Of a stretch of DNA of 64,000 bases, positions 27,121 through 37,385 are shown piece after piece. The notes beneath the pieces were generated by a model. It saw only the letters and a list, made by a program, of their open reading frames with translations, was not told the origin of the DNA and did not search any database. Both the position numbers and the translations under genes were made by a program. Origin of the DNA: Phytobacter palmae (GTDB lineage Bacteria > Pseudomonadota > Gammaproteobacteria > Enterobacterales > Enterobacteriaceae); NCBI GenBank assembly GCA_900112785.1, contig FONB01000004.1, forward strand, positions 124,488 through 188,487, read 5' to 3'. Position 1 is the first letter of the stretch. Each line of letters starts with the position of its first letter.

Positions 27121-27786
27121 TTTTCCGCTTTTCCTGGTGATGTCTCCTCACCCTCTCCCTTGAGGGTGAGTGTGAAAACCCTCTCGCCTGGCGTCGGTGG
27201 GCACGATTTACTCCCTCTCCCTGAGGGCTGGGGAATCCCCACAAAAATGCGAGCACGAACGGTCCCCTCTCCCTGAGGGAGAGGGCCAGGGTGAGGGGGA
27301 AAATGCGGCTCTGATGGTCATTCCGTTCACCTTATGTTCCTTGCTTTACTGTCGCGACAGAGCCCGTGAACGTGCCAGGGTGGCTCACCGCCACCACCCT
27401 GGCGACCCGGGCTCCCGGCCAGGAAAATCGCCGCTGGCGCGGTGCATTCGTCTTATGTCGTCTGACTTTCGGGTCGGAGACCAGCCTGCATCCTTGCAGG
27501 CTATCCCCTCCGCCCGCTTCCCTGCGGGCGGCCCCGGTCAGCCGCCAACGCCTCATCGATTTTCAGCCGGACCCTGTCATCGCTGTCACGGTTTTATTCT
27601 TCTTAAGCGGCGTTATCGCTGTAAAACGTAAGATTACCAGGGATTCCTCAGCTCTCAGGGAGAGGGCTGAGGTGAGGGTGCAAGCCCTCTCGGCTGGTCG
27701 CTGATTGCCACCCCTCCCGGATGGCGGCGCAGGCGACTTATTCGGGCTACGACTTGCCCCCTTGCTTCGGCGAGTGGACAAACAAC
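27121..27786. repeat. Gene-free, repeat-rich spacer between the two cellulose loci
   Basis: I see no convincing gene in these 666 bases. The spacer contains several hairpins of one family: CTCACCCTC/GAGGGTGAG (27147-27170), CCCTCTCCCT/AGGGAGAGGG (27265-27285, arms one base apart), and CTCAGCTCTC/GAGAGGGCTGAG (about 27647-27675). A REP-like CCCGGATGGCGGCG ... TTATTCGGGCTACG lies at about 27715-27751. The middle, about 27340-27560, is GC-rich with its own short inverted repeats; read on the minus strand it yields an arginine-rich 74-codon frame. In E. coli this interval holds the ldrD/rdlD toxin-antitoxin pair. I found no Ldr-like peptide here. Confidence 0.6.
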
Positions 27787-29466
27787 CTACTGCGGATAAG
27801 GCACCCAGTCGCCGCCATTCAGACGAACATACGGCTTGTTCTGGTACTGGATCACCACGGCGTTGGCATTTTCTGAAACGGGCGCGGTCTGTGGCAGGCT
27901 ACTGGTCAACTGATCCCAGTTCACATGGTCTTCGGTGAAGATCTTGCCATCCAGTACGCGCGTAACCAGCTCTGACACTGCCAGGAAGCTACTCGGCTGG
28001 TTTATCTCAATTGCAGGCCCTTCATGCGGAGCCTTCATGCCAAAGAACTTGACTGCCGTTGGTACGTGGGTAATCGATGGGCTTGGAATATCACGCAGAC
28101 CGGAAACCTGCATCTTATCGCCCTGTAGTGCGGCGCCATGTTCCGGCACCATCACCACCATCACTTTACGCCCGGATTTCTCCAGTTGCGTAAAGAAGGT
28201 ATCCAGCTCATCAAACAGTTTCTGTGCGCGAATTTTATAATCCGCAGTCTGGCGCACGCCGGGGAAATGGTTACCGTCGTGTAGCGGCAGCAGGTTATAG
28301 AAGGTCGCGGTACGCTGGCCATTATTGGTCGCCTCGTTCTCCATCCAGCGGTTCAACACGGCGGTATCGTCATAGACCGGGGAGCCATCAAATGACAACA
28401 GGACCGGCGGCAGGCCTGCCTGATTCATTAATGGCACCTGTACGCCGCCGTTATCACGGATCTCTTTGAGGAAATCACCGAACACGCCGTTGTGATCCAT
28501 CATCAACTGTTGGGTGAAGCCCAGTTTGGCCAGGTTATCAAACAGGTAGCACTGAGCTCCGGCTGTCTGATACAGATTTTTATGCGAGGTCTGGCCGCAG
28601 CTTGCGCGTAGCAGGCGAATGGCCGCCGGGCCGCTGTATGCGGTGGCCGAATTAAACTGTTTAAAAACAATATCGAAATGCGACCACAGTGGGTGCGATG
28701 CCAGGCCCGCTGCGTCAATATCGGACCATGAGAGTGAACAGATGTTGATCACCAGTAAATCAAAAGGCTGCGCATCTGCCGGCAGTTGCGTCGGGAACGG
28801 TGTCTGACGTTTCTCTTCGGAAGCATAAAAACTGGCAAGCCAGGCATTCAGGTTCTCAGAGGTTGGCGGTGCGGTTTGTGCCGGAATATCGCCCACCACG
28901 GGCGTTGTCGCGGTATTTGCCACCGTCGGCGCTACCGTTCCGCCTGTTGTGGCAATGGTATTTTGGTGGGTGTTTTGCGGCCACAGGGTGAACGCCGGTC
29001 CGACGAGCGTCATAGCATTCAGCCAGATCATTATGGCGACGACAAATACCGTTACGCGAACCCACTGCGCCAGGAACAGCCAGGCGACCAGCAATACGAA
29101 CAGGGCGCCAATCATCTGCCAGTTAATAAAACGCGTCACCAGATCGAGCAGGTAATCAGCGCTAAAGCCCGCCACCTGCGAGCCCTGACTCATGATGCTA
29201 TCGATACCCGGTAGCCAGGTATCATGCCAGAACAGGCCGAAACCAATCGGGATAGCAATCCAGTGGCGCAGACGGTGCAGGCCCAGACCTGGTAAGGGCA
29301 TCAGCAGAAAGGCCATAAACACCAGGTTAAGCAACGGATGAAAATTAAGGTAGCCTGCCCACAGCAAACCAAATTTCACCAAAAAATAGAAATTCCACCC
29401 GGATAAACCGCGCCAGTGTTGCCACAGCGTCGAGGGTCTGGAAGGCGTCAGCGTTTGATTAGTCAT
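27787..29466 (-). CDS. bcsG: BcsG, cellulose phosphoethanolamine transferase
   Basis: The 559-aa inner-membrane protein has the same length as in E. coli. Its N-terminal half has several membrane helices (about residues 25-165). The C-terminal half is a periplasmic alkaline-phosphatase-fold domain with the nucleophile Ser278 in [10 protein letters not shown] and the metal-site motif VPEHGAA. It transfers phosphoethanolamine from phosphatidylethanolamine to glucose residues of nascent cellulose. It is the last gene of bcsEFG, overlapping bcsF by eight bases. Confidence 0.95.
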   Translation of the reverse strand: MTNQTLTPSRPSTLWQHWRGLSGWNFYFLVKFGLLWAGYLNFHPLLNLVFMAFLLMPLPGLGLHRLRHWIAIPIGFGLFWHDTWLPGIDSIMSQGSQVAGFSADYLLDLVTRFINWQMIGALFVLLVAWLFLAQWVRVTVFVVAIMIWLNAMTLVGPAFTLWPQNTHQNTIATTGGTVAPTVANTATTPVVGDIPAQTAPPTSENLNAWLASFYASEEKRQTPFPTQLPADAQPFDLLVINICSLSWSDIDAAGLASHPLWSHFDIVFKQFNSATAYSGPAAIRLLRASCGQTSHKNLYQTAGAQCYLFDNLAKLGFTQQLMMDHNGVFGDFLKEIRDNGGVQVPLMNQAGLPPVLLSFDGSPVYDDTAVLNRWMENEATNNGQRTATFYNLLPLHDGNHFPGVRQTADYKIRAQKLFDELDTFFTQLEKSGRKVMVVMVPEHGAALQGDKMQVSGLRDIPSPSITHVPTAVKFFGMKAPHEGPAIEINQPSSFLAVSELVTRVLDGKIFTEDHVNWDQLTSSLPQTAPVSENANAVVIQYQNKPYVRLNGGDWVPYPQ

Positions 29467-29656
29467 GTTTTCGGTCTGCCTTGACGAACGATTCCCGACG
29501 CAATACTCCGGCCGGTTTAACGTAGCGAGGTTTAATAAACATTATTCTTGCAACAAGACGAATACGGTACTGCCAGTGGCGCGCCAGATAGCCCAGCGGG
29601 AAGAAAATCAGCGCACAAAGTATAACGAGTTCAATAATATCGGCGATGGACATCAT
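29459..29656 (-). CDS. bcsF: BcsF, small membrane protein of the cellulose complex
   Basis: The 65-aa protein has one N-terminal membrane helix (about residues 5-25, [19 protein letters not shown]) and a basic tail containing [13 protein letters not shown], as in E. coli BcsF (63 aa). In E. coli it recruits BcsE to the membrane and supports BcsG. It overlaps both neighbours (four bases with bcsE, eight with bcsG), so the three proteins are translationally coupled. Confidence 0.93.
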   Translation of the reverse strand: MMSIADIIELVILCALIFFPLGYLARHWQYRIRLVARIMFIKPRYVKPAGVLRRESFVKADRKHD

Positions 29657-31212
29657 GATGCGCTCCCCCTGTCTTCACTTAACAGCCGCAGTGGTTCCGG
29701 GATACGTCGCCAGGTCTGTCCGTCATGCTCGGCGTTAATGATTTTCTTCTCATCACTCGTACCGGTCAGCGGAGCGCCCCATTTATCCGGCCCCACTTCC
29801 CGCAACAGCACCAGCTCGGCCGCAATCTGGTTGTCTTCAAACCAGACCATGCGATTAGAGAAAATATCAGCTGTGGGTAACGGGAAAATATGGTTAAGGG
29901 CGGTGTCGAGATCGTTCACACGACAGAACGACAAAAACATCAACAGGCGGTTATCGCCGATGGTGACAATATCCCCGACACGGTTCGGACGGCAGAGCGT
30001 TAGCGCTTGTTCTACGCGAATACCGGGCACCGGGCGCAGCGCCACCAGAACGCCTTTGCCGTCGGGGGGCAACAGGGTGTTATTCACCATGTTGCCCACG
30101 GCTTCGCAGAACGTGCTCCATGTCTGGAATCCGCGCAGTTTGAGCGGCAAGGTCATGGAGAGCAGCGTAGAGATATCTTCCGGCACAAGGCGTTTAAACT
30201 GTTGCCCCTGCACGCTTTCGATAAGCGTCAGGCAGCGGGAGAGCGGGGCGTTCCACGAGATGACCATATTTGCGCCACACCTTAACAGCAAACGTTCATC
30301 GGTGGCGCGCAGGCTGGCTCTGGTTTCACGGACGATGATTTTCAGAGCGCTACCGCGCTGACGGCGCAGGGTATGAATCTGTCGGGCAATGGTTTCGATT
30401 TGGTTATTCTGACGCAGGGCGAAAATGAGGGTCGCGGCCTGGCTGGTTCGCGCCTCGTTAAACATTGCTTCGTTGGTTTCGAAAAGTGTCCAGTGCTCCG
30501 AAAGCGCAGGTGCCCCTTCCAGCACATCGACATTACTGAGCACCCGTTTTTCATCACTGCGCGGCTGGACGGAGGCCTCTTCTTGTTTCGCTAACTGCCA
30601 GCGGCCATCTTGCTGCTCAAGAATAAGTTGTTGCTGGGCGCTCACGCCTCTGTCGTTACACCACCAGGCAACATCATAAAGATGCGTTCCACTGGCATAA
30701 CGTAAACTCGCTAAACCAAACAATGAACGGTATTTCCCTATCAGTACTGATGATTGCCTGTCGCTATTGTTTGCAGGGTTTATTACCAGCAATGTGCACT
30801 TATGATATTTCGTCCACTCATGATTTCGTATTAGCCAGCGGTGCAAATTCGCCGCCGGGATATTTTTCCATGCGTTATTTGCACACAGCAGAATGAGTAA
30901 ATAATTTTCGGGTTCAATAGTGCAAAGTATATCGCGAGAGAAAAAGTATAGACCTTTTTCATGATTTGGCATGGAAAAAAGATATATTTTTTGGGGGCCG
31001 TGATCGGGTTCTAATTGAAGGATGTTTCGCAAATCATATCCCATACCCGCAACCGCGACTTTTGCATTTTCGGATTGCGATGCAATTGTTTGATTAACAA
31101 GACTTATTGCATCTTCTTCGCGATCGGCGTTAATCCACCAGACGCCGCCGGCAGGCATGTGACGCAATTCGTCCCATAACGACTGGATGCCGAGAGAAAA
31201 TATGGGGTCCAC
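29653..31212 (-). CDS. bcsE: BcsE, c-di-GMP receptor of the type II cellulose complex
   Basis: This cytosolic protein has 519 aa (E. coli about 523). It has the GIL-type c-di-GMP-binding region with RATD at residues 302-305 and RVGD at 411-414. These correspond to the two binding motifs known in E. coli BcsE (RATD and RxGD). It stimulates cellulose synthesis with BcsRQ and BcsF. The first part of the gene (about 30750-31200) is visibly AT-richer than its surroundings. It is divergent from bcsRQABZC. Confidence 0.94.
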   Translation of the reverse strand: MDPIFSLGIQSLWDELRHMPAGGVWWINADREEDAISLVNQTIASQSENAKVAVAGMGYDLRNILQLEPDHGPQKIYLFSMPNHEKGLYFFSRDILCTIEPENYLLILLCANNAWKNIPAANLHRWLIRNHEWTKYHKCTLLVINPANNSDRQSSVLIGKYRSLFGLASLRYASGTHLYDVAWWCNDRGVSAQQQLILEQQDGRWQLAKQEEASVQPRSDEKRVLSNVDVLEGAPALSEHWTLFETNEAMFNEARTSQAATLIFALRQNNQIETIARQIHTLRRQRGSALKIIVRETRASLRATDERLLLRCGANMVISWNAPLSRCLTLIESVQGQQFKRLVPEDISTLLSMTLPLKLRGFQTWSTFCEAVGNMVNNTLLPPDGKGVLVALRPVPGIRVEQALTLCRPNRVGDIVTIGDNRLLMFLSFCRVNDLDTALNHIFPLPTADIFSNRMVWFEDNQIAAELVLLREVGPDKWGAPLTGTSDEKKIINAEHDGQTWRRIPEPLRLLSEDRGSAS

Positions 31213-31383
31213 GGTGTCCCTCTACAGGTAATTTATCTGTATCTCAGTTTACTAGCGAAAGTATAGAAATAAACCTAACATTGAAATTAAAGAACATCAG
31301 ATTTAGCATGTAAACGAATTTCGTCGCAAATACCTTGCTAAGCATGTACGCAATCATTTCCTGTTTATAAGGACCGTGTCTGA
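31213..31383. promoter_or_regulatory. Divergent promoter region of bcsEFG and bcsRQABZC
   Basis: These 171 AT-rich bases lie between the bcsE and bcsR start codons. AAGGA at 31369-31373 serves bcsR. The region is where both transcripts must begin. I could not fix a single clear -35/-10 pair for either direction. Confidence 0.5.
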
Positions 31384-31572
31384 ATGCATAACAATGAGCC
31401 TACAACTCAGACGGATTCGACCCTGGGTTATACGTTTCAAAATGATTTTTTAGCACTCAGTAAGGTATTTTCACTGCCCGAAATAGATTATGCCGATATT
31501 TCCCAACGAGAACAGTTGGCAGCGGCTATTAAACGTTGGCCTCTGCTGGCAGAGCTTGCTCGTCAACAATAA
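31384..31572 (+). CDS. bcsR: BcsR, small regulator subunit
   Basis: The 62-aa protein matches E. coli BcsR closely, with a near-identical C-terminal half (EIDYADISQREQLAAAIKRW). It binds BcsQ to form the BcsR2Q2 ATPase assembly that stabilises the synthase in E. coli. The start ATG at 31384 has AAGGA upstream. bcsQ begins 11 bases after its stop. Confidence 0.94.
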   Translation: MHNNEPTTQTDSTLGYTFQNDFLALSKVFSLPEIDYADISQREQLAAAIKRWPLLAELARQQ

Positions 31573-31583
31573 GGAAGCCGTGG

Positions 31584-32348
31584 ATGGCTGTATTGGGGTT
31601 ACAAGGGGTTCGCGGTGGTGTGGGCACCACATCAATTACTGCGGCGCTCGGCTGGGCGTTACAACTTTTAGGGGAATCGGTACTTGTTATTGATGCCTGC
31701 CCCGATAATCTCCTGCGTCTGTCATTTAATGTTGATTTCGACCACGCCGACGGCTGGGCGCGCGCGATTCTGGACGGCAAAGACTGGCGCGATGCGGGCC
31801 TGCGTTATACCTCCAGTATCGATATCCTGCCCTTTGGCCGCCTCAAGGATGCCGAATGGGAAAAGCTGCACCTCTTGTATGAGCCGCCGGGCCAGTTAAC
31901 GACAGTATTACAGGCGCTGAAAACACAGCAGCACTACCAATGGGTGCTGCTTGATTTACCGCACGGCTATTCGCCGCTGGCGCGCCAGTTTCTTGAATAT
32001 TGCGACCATACGCTGGCGGTGGTGAAACCGGATACCAACTGCCACGTGCGCCTGCATCAGCAGCGACTGCCGACAGGCGCGCATATCCTGATTAATGATT
32101 TACGTATTGGCAGCCAGTTGCAGGATGACCTTTATCAGGTGTGGCTTCAGAGCCAGCGCAACCTGATGCCTGTTCTCATCCACCGCGATGAAGCGATGGT
32201 GGAATGTCTGGCAGCAAAGCAACCGTTAGGGGAATACCGGAGTGACTCACTGGCGGCGGAAGAGATCCTGACGCTGGCGAACTGGTGTTTGCTGCACTGC
32301 TCGGGCGCGCCCACGCCAGAGGAACAACACGCGAGGGTGTCTGAATGA
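31584..32348 (+). CDS. bcsQ: BcsQ (type II copy), SIMIBI-class NTPase
   Basis: The protein has 254 aa from the ATG at 31584 (MAVLGLQGVRGG); an upstream in-frame start at 31536 would run through bcsR and is not used in the family. The nucleotide loop is RGGVGTTS, lacking both lysines of the usual KGGVGKT, as in E. coli BcsQ. Codon 6 is TTA (Leu), so the gene is intact, unlike in E. coli K-12 strains where codon 6 is a stop that abolishes cellulose. Its TGA overlaps the bcsA ATG. Confidence 0.94.
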   Translation: MAVLGLQGVRGGVGTTSITAALGWALQLLGESVLVIDACPDNLLRLSFNVDFDHADGWARAILDGKDWRDAGLRYTSSIDILPFGRLKDAEWEKLHLLYEPPGQLTTVLQALKTQQHYQWVLLDLPHGYSPLARQFLEYCDHTLAVVKPDTNCHVRLHQQRLPTGAHILINDLRIGSQLQDDLYQVWLQSQRNLMPVLIHRDEAMVECLAAKQPLGEYRSDSLAAEEILTLANWCLLHCSGAPTPEEQHARVSE

Positions 32349-34942
32349 GTCGTCTGGCCGCCTGGTTTCTGATCCCCCCGGTATATGCCCGCTTAAGCGA
32401 GCGTTACCGCTTTTATCGTCGGAATAAGGCGTCGGGGTTCAGTGCGGTATGCGGCTGTTTCTGGGCGGCACTGGCATGGCTGTTTCTGCCCCTGGAAAAT
32501 GAGCACTGGCAGCGGGTGCGTGAGCAACATCAGGCGCTCTTTCCACATATTAATCCGGACAAACCGCGTCCGCTTGACCCGGCGCGTTACCTGTTGCAGG
32601 TTCTCTGGCTGCTGGCGACACTGCCCCGGCATGTGGCTGCGAAGGCGGCGAAACCAGGACGTGCGCATAAGCTGCGCGAACGTTACCATAACTGGCTGGA
32701 TTCTCTCCCCACCCGCGTTTCTGACCAGACCAGCCATCTGGATAACCATAAAGAGCTGGGACACCTCAGCCGGGGAGCGCGACGTTTCATTCTGGGTATC
32801 ATCATCACCTTTTCGTTGATTCTGGCCCTCGTCTGTATTACCCAGCCGTTTAACCCGTTGTCGCAGTTAATCTTCCTGGTGTTGCTATGGGGCGTGGCCC
32901 TGCTGGTGCGGCGCATTCCGGGGCGTTTCTCGGCGTTGATGCTGATAGTGCTTTCGCTCACCGTCTCCTGCCGCTACATCTGGTGGCGCTATACCTCGAC
33001 CCTGAACTGGGATGACCCCGTAAGCCTGGTCTGCGGCATCGTCTTGCTGTTCGCTGAAACCTATGCGTGGATTGTGCTGATCCTCGGCTACTTCCAGGTT
33101 ATCTGGCCGCTTAATCGCCAGCCAGTACCGCTACCCAAAGACATGGCCCTGTGGCCGTCGGTCGATATCTTTGTGCCTACTTATAACGAAGATTTGAATG
33201 TGGTGAAAAATACCATCTATGCGGCGTTGGGTATCGACTGGCCGAAAGACAAACTCAAAATCTGGATCCTCGATGACGGTGGCAGAGAAGAGTTTCGTCA
33301 GTTTGCCCAGACCGTGGGGGTGGAATACATTGCCCGTACCACCCATGAGCACGCGAAAGCCGGGAACATCAACAACGCGTTGAAATATGCCAGAGGCGAA
33401 TTTGTCTCGATTTTTGACTGCGACCACGTGCCAACGCGCTCTTTCCTGCAAATGACCATGGGCTGGTTTATCAAAGAGAAAGATCTGGCGATGATGCAGA
33501 CGCCGCACCACTTCTTCTCGCCGGACCCATTTGAGCGCAACCTGGGCCGTTTCCGTAAAACGCCAAACGAAGGCACTTTGTTCTACGGGCTGGTTCAGGA
33601 CGGCAACGATATGTGGGATGCCACCTTCTTCTGCGGCTCTTGTGCGGTCATTCGTCGTGGTCCACTGGATGAGATTGGCGGTATTGCGGTGGAAACGGTC
33701 ACTGAGGACGCCCATACTTCGCTGCGCCTGCATCGCAGGGGGCATACCTCTGCCTATATGCGTATTCCCCAGGCAGCCGGTCTGGCAACGGAGAGTCTGT
33801 CGGCGCACATCGGTCAACGTATCCGCTGGGCGCGTGGGATGATTCAGATTTTCCGTCTCGATAATCCGCTATTCGGCAAAGGGCTGAAACTGGCGCAACG
33901 CCTGTGTTACGTCAATGCCATGCTGCACTTCCTCTCTGGTATCCCACGGCTGGTGTTTCTCACCGCGCCGCTGGCGTTTCTGTTGCTGCATGCCTACATC
34001 ATCTATGCGCCCGCTATCATGATTGCGCTCTTTGTTCTGCCGCACATGATTCACGCCAGCCTGACCAACTCCAAAATTCAGGGTAAATACCGCCATTCGT
34101 TCTGGAGCGAAATCTACGAAACCGTGCTGGCGTGGTACATCGCGCCGCCGACGCTGGTCGCGTTATTTAACCCGCATAAAGGCAAGTTCAACGTCACGGC
34201 AAAAGGGGGGCTGGTCGAAGAAGAGTATGTCGACTGGGTTATCTCCAGACCCTATATCTTCCTTGTTTTGCTGAACATTGTCGGCGTGCTGGTGGGCATC
34301 TGGCGTTACTTCTATGGCCCGCAAAACGAGATTCTGACGGTGTTCGTCAGTATCGCCTGGGTGTTCTACAACCTGATTATCCTCGGTGGCGCGGTGGCGG
34401 TATCGGTGGAAAGCAAGCAGGTTCGTCGCGCGCACCGTGTGGAAATCTCCATGCCTGCCGCTATCGCCCGCGAAGATGGTCACCTGTTCTCCTGTACCGT
34501 GCATGATTTCTCCGACGGTGGCCTGGGGATCAAAATCAACGGCCAGTCGCAGGTACTGGAAGGGCAAAAAGTCAGCCTGTTATTAAAACGCGGCCAACAA
34601 GAATATGTCTTCCCGACAGTAGTCGTGCGCGTTTCCGGAAGTGAGGTGGGGCTGCAACTCATGCCGTTGTCCACGAAACAGCATATTGATTTTGTGCAAT
34701 GTACGTTTGCCCGTGCGGATACATGGGCGTTGTGGCAGGACAGCTTCCCGGAAGATAAGCCACTGGAAAGCTTAATGGACATTTTAAAACTGGGCTTCCG
34801 TGGTTATCGCCATCTCGCGGAATTTGCTCCACCGTCTGTGAAAATGATTTTCCGGTCGCTAACCGCAGTGGTTGCCTGGATTGTGTCGTTTATACCGCGT
34901 CGCCCGGAACGGGAAGCGGTAATACAGCACCCCGTGACGTGA
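32345..34942 (+). CDS. bcsA: BcsA (type II copy), cellulose synthase catalytic subunit
   Basis: The 865-aa protein (E. coli about 872) has an N-terminal extension of about 150 residues before the core membrane helices. The GT2 catalytic motifs are DDG (310-312), DCD (358-360), TED (453-455) and QRIRW (491-495). The PilZ motifs RRAHR (694-698) and DFSDGG (721-726) indicate activation by c-di-GMP. It shares the whole catalytic core with the type I BcsA 15 kb away but has its own regulatory partners. It overlaps bcsQ by four bases. Confidence 0.96.
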   Translation: MSRLAAWFLIPPVYARLSERYRFYRRNKASGFSAVCGCFWAALAWLFLPLENEHWQRVREQHQALFPHINPDKPRPLDPARYLLQVLWLLATLPRHVAAKAAKPGRAHKLRERYHNWLDSLPTRVSDQTSHLDNHKELGHLSRGARRFILGIIITFSLILALVCITQPFNPLSQLIFLVLLWGVALLVRRIPGRFSALMLIVLSLTVSCRYIWWRYTSTLNWDDPVSLVCGIVLLFAETYAWIVLILGYFQVIWPLNRQPVPLPKDMALWPSVDIFVPTYNEDLNVVKNTIYAALGIDWPKDKLKIWILDDGGREEFRQFAQTVGVEYIARTTHEHAKAGNINNALKYARGEFVSIFDCDHVPTRSFLQMTMGWFIKEKDLAMMQTPHHFFSPDPFERNLGRFRKTPNEGTLFYGLVQDGNDMWDATFFCGSCAVIRRGPLDEIGGIAVETVTEDAHTSLRLHRRGHTSAYMRIPQAAGLATESLSAHIGQRIRWARGMIQIFRLDNPLFGKGLKLAQRLCYVNAMLHFLSGIPRLVFLTAPLAFLLLHAYIIYAPAIMIALFVLPHMIHASLTNSKIQGKYRHSFWSEIYETVLAWYIAPPTLVALFNPHKGKFNVTAKGGLVEEEYVDWVISRPYIFLVLLNIVGVLVGIWRYFYGPQNEILTVFVSIAWVFYNLIILGGAVAVSVESKQVRRAHRVEISMPAAIAREDGHLFSCTVHDFSDGGLGIKINGQSQVLEGQKVSLLLKRGQQEYVFPTVVVRVSGSEVGLQLMPLSTKQHIDFVQCTFARADTWALWQDSFPEDKPLESLMDILKLGFRGYRHLAEFAPPSVKMIFRSLTAVVAWIVSFIPRRPEREAVIQHPVT

Positions 34943-34967
34943 TTGGCTCAACAATGATGAAAACACG

Positions 34968-37379
34968 ATGAAAAGAAAACTTTCCTGGATTTGTGCAGTG
35001 GCTGTGGGGATGGGCGCTATTCCCTCCCTGATGACGTATGCGGCACCCGCTAATCCGACGGCGCAAGCTGCCCCCACCGTGCCTGCCGTCGCGCCTGCAA
35101 CCCAGCCGGTCGTGACGCCAGCGCCGGCACAATCGGAAACGCTGGTACCCACTACTCCAACAGAGGGGCAAACGCAACCAGCCCACCCGGCCGGAAGCCA
35201 GGCCACGGGGCAGGTAACGCCGGGCGTGGCGCTGGCAAATGCGCCGTCGCGTGAGGTCAGGCTGACATTTGCGGAGATTGCGCCGCCGCCAGGCAGTATG
35301 GTGCTGCGCGGTATCAACCCGAACAATGGCATTGAGTTCGGTACACGCAGCGATGAAGTGGTGTCGAAAGCGCTGTTGAATCTCGAATATACCCCGTCCC
35401 CCTCACTGCTGCCGGTACAGTCGCAGCTGAAGGTCTACCTGAATGACGAACTGATGGGCGTGCTGCCGGTCACTAAAGAACAACTGGGGAAAAAGACGTT
35501 TGCTCAGGTGCCCATCGACCCGCTTTACATTACCGACTTCAACCGCGTGCGGCTGGAGTTTGTCGGCCACTATCGCGATGTCTGCGAAAACCCGGCCAGC
35601 ACTACGCTGTGGATGGATATTGGTCGCAGTAGTTCGCTGGAACTTTCTTACCAGACGCTGGCCGTACAAAACGATCTGTCCCACTTCCCGATCCCGTTCT
35701 TCGACCCACGTGACACCCGTCCGTTAACGCTGCCGATGGTCTTCGCCGGTGCGCCGGATCTGGTTGAACAGCAGGCGGCGGCGGTCATTGCCTCCTGGTT
35801 TGGTTCACGTTCTGGCTGGCGGGGGCATAACTTCCCGGTCATGTACAACGGTCTGCCGGATCGTAACGCGATTATTTTCGCGACCAATGATAAGCGTCCG
35901 GATTTTCTGCGTGATGCACCGCCTGTGAACGCCCCGACCATCACCATGATGAGTCACCCGAACAACCCTTATGTAAAACTGCTGGTGGTATTCGGGCGCG
36001 ATGACAAAGACCTGTTACAGGCGGCAAAAGGTATCGCCCAGGGTAACGTGCTGTTCCGTGGCAGCAGTGTCACTGTTGATGAAGTGAAACCACTGCTGGC
36101 GCGCAAACCCTATGACGCGCCGAACTGGATACGCACCGATCGCGCGGTAACATTTGGTGAACTGAAAACCTATGAAGAGCAGTTGCAGTCCACGGGATTG
36201 CAGCCAGCGTCGATCAGCGTCGCGTTGAACCTGCCGCCGGATCTCTATCTGTTGCGCAGCAACGGTATCGATATGCACCTGAACTATCGCTATACCGCAC
36301 CGCCAACCAAAGACAGTTCGCGCATGGATATCAGCCTGAACAATCAGTTTCTGCAATATTTCAGTCTGATCAGCAATCAGGATACCAACCGACTGCTGCT
36401 GCGCCTGCCGATATTACAGGGGCTGCTGGATGGCAAAACCGATGTTTCTATTCCGGCGCTGAAACTGGGGGCGGTGAACCAACTGCGCTTTGACTTCCAG
36501 TATATGAATCCTGTGCCGGGTGGCACTATCGACAACTGCGTCACGTTCCAGCCGGTGCAGAATCGTGTGGTTATTGGCGACGATTCCACCATCGACTTCT
36601 CGAAGTATTACCATTTCCTCGCGATGCCGGATCTGCGCGCCTTTGCTAATGCTGGCTTCCCGTTTACCCGAATGGCCGATCTGTCTGAAACCATTGTTGT
36701 GGTGCCGCCAGACCCCACAGAAGGGCAAATGAACTCGCTGCTGGACTCTCTGGCTACCGTGGGCGCGCAAACGGGCTTCCCGGCTATCAACGTGACATTG
36801 ACCAATGACGGTACGCAGATTCAGGGTAAAGATGCCGACATCATGATCATTGGCGCTCTCCCGGAAAAACTGAAAGACGACAAACGTATCGATCTGCTGG
36901 TTCACGCGGCGCAAAGCTGGGTGAAAACGCCAATGCGTCAGACACCGTTCCCTGGCGTTACGCCAGATGATGTCGATCGTCAGGCCGATTCGCAGACCTC
37001 GGTATCGTCCAGCGGCCCGATGGCAGCCATTATTGGCTTCCAGTCGCCTTATAACGATCAGCGCAGTGTGGTTGCGCTGCTGGCAGACAGCCCGCGCGGC
37101 TATGAGTTGTTAAATGGCGCGATGAATGACAGCGGTAAACGTGCCGCGATTTTCGGCTCCGTGTCGGTGATTCGTGAGTCGGGGGTGAGCGGTCTGCGTG
37201 TCGGTGATATTTACTACGTGGGGCATTTACCCTGGTATGAACGTATCTGGTACGCGCTGGCGAACCATCCGGTGCTGCTGGCGATTCTGGCCGCGGTGAG
37301 CGTGGTATTGCTGGCGTGGGTGCTGTGGCGTCTGCTGCGTATTATCAGCCGTCGTCGTCTCGACCCGGATCACGAGTAA
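34968..37379 (+). CDS. bcsB: BcsB (type II copy), periplasmic cellulose synthase subunit
   Basis: The 803-aa protein has a signal peptide cut after about residue 25 (SLMTYA), then a Pro/Ala/Thr-rich linker of about 70 residues absent from the type I copy. The carbohydrate-binding and flavodoxin-like periplasmic domains follow, and a C-terminal membrane helix (VLLAILAAVSVVLLAWVLW) completes the protein. It forms the periplasmic crown over BcsA. It is followed six bases later by bcsZ. Confidence 0.95.
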   Translation: MKRKLSWICAVAVGMGAIPSLMTYAAPANPTAQAAPTVPAVAPATQPVVTPAPAQSETLVPTTPTEGQTQPAHPAGSQATGQVTPGVALANAPSREVRLTFAEIAPPPGSMVLRGINPNNGIEFGTRSDEVVSKALLNLEYTPSPSLLPVQSQLKVYLNDELMGVLPVTKEQLGKKTFAQVPIDPLYITDFNRVRLEFVGHYRDVCENPASTTLWMDIGRSSSLELSYQTLAVQNDLSHFPIPFFDPRDTRPLTLPMVFAGAPDLVEQQAAAVIASWFGSRSGWRGHNFPVMYNGLPDRNAIIFATNDKRPDFLRDAPPVNAPTITMMSHPNNPYVKLLVVFGRDDKDLLQAAKGIAQGNVLFRGSSVTVDEVKPLLARKPYDAPNWIRTDRAVTFGELKTYEEQLQSTGLQPASISVALNLPPDLYLLRSNGIDMHLNYRYTAPPTKDSSRMDISLNNQFLQYFSLISNQDTNRLLLRLPILQGLLDGKTDVSIPALKLGAVNQLRFDFQYMNPVPGGTIDNCVTFQPVQNRVVIGDDSTIDFSKYYHFLAMPDLRAFANAGFPFTRMADLSETIVVVPPDPTEGQMNSLLDSLATVGAQTGFPAINVTLTNDGTQIQGKDADIMIIGALPEKLKDDKRIDLLVHAAQSWVKTPMRQTPFPGVTPDDVDRQADSQTSVSSSGPMAAIIGFQSPYNDQRSVVALLADSPRGYELLNGAMNDSGKRAAIFGSVSVIRESGVSGLRVGDIYYVGHLPWYERIWYALANHPVLLAILAAVSVVLLAWVLWRLLRIISRRRLDPDHE

Positions 37380-37385
37380 GCGGTG

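Noticed and set aside
27332-27556. 74-codon minus-strand frame in the bcs spacer as a real gene
   Set aside because: It is Arg-rich, lacks a convincing Shine-Dalgarno and overlaps inverted repeats. I report it only as a possible mobile-element remnant.
27140-27690. CRISPR array
   Set aside because: The repeats are hairpins of unequal sequence and spacing, without regular spacers or cas genes nearby.
27121-27786. An ldrD/rdlD toxin-antitoxin pair as in E. coli at this place
   Set aside because: No 35-residue Ldr-like membrane peptide is found on either strand.
31536-31583. Earlier start of type II bcsQ
   Set aside because: It lies inside bcsR. The ATG at 31584 gives the conserved MAVLGLQGVRGG N-terminus.
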